Positions 41,203-42,541 of a DNA stretch of 42,541 nt are shown piece by piece. Position numbers and translations under genes: made by a program. Where the stretch lies: the NCBI GenBank assembly GCA_900757465.1, contig CAAENY010000060.1, positions 1-42,541 of the forward strand, in the 5' to 3' direction. This DNA comes from an uncultured Collinsella sp. (GTDB lineage: Bacteria > Actinomycetota > Coriobacteriia > Coriobacteriales > Coriobacteriaceae). Numbering within the stretch: the stretch's first letter is position 1; every line of letters begins with the position of its first letter. The notes under the pieces are model-generated. The model made no database searches. It was given only the letters and a program-made list of their open reading frames with translations, and was not told the origin of the DNA.

Positions 41203-41424
41203 TTACTGGACCTCGACGACGGCGGCCTCCTCCTTGCGGATGGAAAGCTCGTAGCCGCGCACGTTGATCTCGACCGGATCACCGAGCGGTGCAACCTTTA
41301 CGACCTTGAACGAAGTGCCCTTGATGAGCCCCAGGTCCATAAGGTGGCGGCGAAGCGCACCCTCACCGTGAAGCTTGACGATGGTAGAGCTCTCGCCCAC
41401 CTTAACGTCACCCAACGTCTTCAT
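41203..41424 (-). CDS. feoA: FeoA domain protein, copy near feoB
   Basis: A 73-residue SH3-like FeoA protein (ESSTIVKLHGEGALRRHLMD, then GLIKGTSFKVVKVAPLGDP). FeoA is a small cytoplasmic partner needed for FeoB activity. Start 41424 follows GGGGGAC. It lies downstream of a second, divergent FeoA gene and upstream of feoB. Confidence 0.92.
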   Translation of the reverse strand: MKTLGDVKVGESSTIVKLHGEGALRRHLMDLGLIKGTSFKVVKVAPLGDPVEINVRGYELSIRKEEAAVVEVQ

Positions 41425-41463
41425 CCTCTTGTCCCCCTTTCGGTTTTTATGAAATGCTGCAGA

Positions 41464-41706
41464 CTAACCGACGGTCATGATGTGCATGGCAACCTTGGAA
41501 TCGATACCAAAGCGTGCGCCCAGCACGGTGACGATAATATTGGCGCCACTCGAGCTCACCACGTGGATTTCGTTGCCCTCGACAAAGCCGAGGTCCTTGA
41601 GGTGGTGTTTCATGTCCTCATTGCCCTTTACACGGGACACGCGCACGGTTTCGCCCGCTTTTACCATCGAAAGCGGCATGGCCGGCATCTGCGGTCCGCA
41701 AGACAT
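41464..41706 (-). CDS. feoA: FeoA domain protein, first copy
   Basis: An 80-residue FeoA paralogue (VKAGETVRVSRVKGNEDMKH, then HLKDLGFVEGNEIHVVSSSG) with a short N-terminal extension, MSCGPQMPAMPL. The identity with the neighbouring FeoA is low, so the pair is an old duplication or a two-subunit arrangement. Start 41706 follows TTAGGAG. It is first in the Feo run, behind the promoter region at 41749-41802. Confidence 0.9.
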   Translation of the reverse strand: MSCGPQMPAMPLSMVKAGETVRVSRVKGNEDMKHHLKDLGFVEGNEIHVVSSSGANIIVTVLGARFGIDSKVAMHIMTVG

Positions 41707-41748
41707 GAGTGGCTCCTAACGTCAGTTCGTCCTTAACATCGACACGGT

Positions 41749-41802
41749 AAAAGTTAACCACGCCTATGTTCGCTATAGTAAACTAACACGTGGTTAACTT
41801 TT
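41749..41802 (-). promoter_or_regulatory. feo promoter region with 14-bp inverted repeat
   Basis: AAAAGTTAACCACG (41749-41762) is exactly mirrored at 41789-41802, enclosing AT-rich minus-strand promoter-like sequence (TTTACTATAGC). Each arm contains GTTAACC, so these could be two operator half-sites for an iron or manganese sensor. The spacing and regulator are uncertain. Confidence 0.5.
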
Positions 41803-41847
41803 TGGAAAGGGTCCGCATTCAGATTTCGAAAAAGTTTCCTATACGAA

Positions 41848-41883
41848 ACAAAGGCGCCGCAAAGACTGTCTCTTTGCGGCGCC
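41848..41883 (-). terminator. Terminator after the HPr gene
   Basis: GGCGCCGCAAAGA (41853-41865) pairs perfectly with TCTTTGCGGCGCC (41871-41883). On the minus strand it is followed by TTTGTTTC. Confidence 0.88.
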
Positions 41884-41938
41884 TTGCCATACCAATTGAT
41901 GCAACAGAGGGGACTGCCCCTTTGTCACATTGTTGAGA

Positions 41939-42187
41939 TTAGAGCGAGAGGTTTCTGATCGACGTAACGCAGGAGGCCTCATCTACGCCCGAAACGCGAA
42001 AGATGATGTCCTCGCCGCACTCGCCGTAGAGAGCCATGAGTCCCATGACATCGCGGCCATCCGTGTGGCGATCGCCGATGCTGACTGACACGTCGCTACG
42101 ATGCTTGGCAATGATGTCATAGAGCAGCGCAACCGGGCGGGCATGTAATCCCAACGGATCTTTAATCGTCTTTGTAAACTCGACCAT
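41939..42187 (-). CDS. HPr-like phosphocarrier protein with Asp at position 46
   Basis: An 82-residue HPr-fold protein of the PTS. The phosphorylation site His15 is in GLHARPV (13-19). The usual Ser46 of Gram-positive HPr (KSIMG) is replaced by Asp46 in RDVMG (45-49), a change that mimics regulatory phosphorylation. Start 42187 follows GGGAGGGG; the frame to 42211 adds eight residues before it. No enzyme I, HPr kinase or PTS permease is adjacent. It could be a second, regulatory HPr rather than the main ptsH. Confidence 0.88.
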   Translation of the reverse strand: MVEFTKTIKDPLGLHARPVALLYDIIAKHRSDVSVSIGDRHTDGRDVMGLMALYGECGEDIIFRVSGVDEASCVTSIRNLSL

Positions 42188-42285
42188 GTCCCCTCCCACG
42201 ACATCGCACATTCGGCCGGCAAAACCCAGCCACGTGGTAGCTATTGTACCGTTAGATGCTTCTCGAGAGCTCCTCTGAACACCTC

Positions 42286-42505
42286 GTGGTCAAAAAGTGG
42301 CAAATATGAGTACTGTCACCAATTTAGTAGCAGCAAAATCGAGAGCAAATTGCCTAATTTGAGCGATTCGAAGAGGTTGAAAGCCGTCAAACGCCCTTTA
42401 AAGGGAGTTAGATAAATCGATTTTGAGCCCATTTTCGCTCAGAGCAGGCCGAAAAATATGGCACTTCTTTTGCAACAGTACTCATATTTGGCATTTTTTG
42501 ACCAC
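42286..42505. mobile_element. MITE-like element with 31-bp terminal inverted repeats
   Basis: Bases 42286-42316 (beginning GTGGTCAAAAAGTGG) and the reverse complement of 42475-42505 agree at 29 of 31 positions. The 220-bp unit contains the palindrome CCCTTTAAAGGG (42394-42405), is AT-richer than its surroundings and has no coding sequence. It fills most of the gene-free end of the window (42188-42541). Confidence 0.65.
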
Positions 42506-42532
42506 AGGGTCCAAAACATGTCTCAAAACACA

Positions 42533-42541
42533 AAAGGAGGG
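42533..42541 (+). other. Shine-Dalgarno-like sequence at the window edge
   Basis: AAAGGAGGG at the very end of the window is a strong plus-strand ribosome-binding sequence. A plus-strand gene probably begins within about 10 bases beyond the window; this cannot be confirmed. Confidence 0.35.

Noticed and set aside
1..42541. CRISPR arrays, tRNA or rRNA genes, transposase genes, prophage
   Set aside because: No regularly spaced repeats with spacers, no cloverleaf or rRNA sequence, and no transposase, integrase or phage protein was found.

Overview
The window is about 42.5 kb of GC-rich bacterial chromosome. It most resembles a gut Coriobacteriia genome of the Collinsella type. This is inferred from protein style, codon use and the abundance of small palindromic intergenic repeats; no 16S gene is present. 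No rRNA, tRNA, CRISPR array or transposase gene was found.

Layout. 1-8.2 kb: a MATE exporter and its MerR-type regulator behind a MerR-like operator, remnants of toxin-antitoxin genes (truncated Phd, PIN toxin with an in-frame TGA, intact Phd-like antitoxin), DNA ligase LigA and an HtrA-like protease. 8.3-11.4 kb: a glutamine synthetase-family gene with an OmpR-type GlnR-like regulator, then a HEPN/MNT toxin-antitoxin pair whose MNT protein carries a DinJ/RelB-like N-terminus. 11.4-38.2 kb: a large uronate/pectin catabolic region with three regulators of its own (KdgR-like LacI, GntR/FCD, second LacI), interrupted by a truncated YczE-like gene and an AlbA-type regulator. 38.3-41.7 kb: ferrous iron uptake (two FeoA, FeoB, small Cys-rich FeoB-associated protein). 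41.9-42.2 kb: an HPr-like protein, followed by a MITE-like element.

How the pectin region works. A GPH-type permease is encoded with a GH28 polygalacturonase, a pectin methylesterase/alpha-beta hydrolase fusion, an SGNH esterase and a GH105 unsaturated uronyl hydrolase. None has a visible signal peptide, so oligosaccharides are probably imported first and trimmed in the cytoplasm. Free galacturonate would go through UxaC, UxaB and UxaA to KDG. Unsaturated uronate would go through an RpiB-fold isomerase (DhuI-like, in place of KduI) and KduD to KDG. KdgK and KdgA then give pyruvate and glyceraldehyde 3-phosphate. No pectate lyase is in the window, which suggests a scavenger of fragments made by other microbes.

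Regulation. A palindrome close to TGAACGTTCA occurs in front of kduD, the GH105 operon, the permease/GH28 operon and uxaCBA. The LacI protein at 37123-38202 is the most likely reader. kdgK has a different tandem operator (AAACCGATTTCG twice) beside its own divergent LacI gene.

Most noteworthy: the shared operator set; an Old Yellow Enzyme-like reductase plus GltD-like flavoprotein plus TIM-barrel protein inside the GH105 operon; the methylesterase/hydrolase fusion; a glutamine synthetase homologue lacking three of six metal ligands; an HPr with Asp at position 46; and three MITE-like elements with 29-32 bp terminal inverted repeats.
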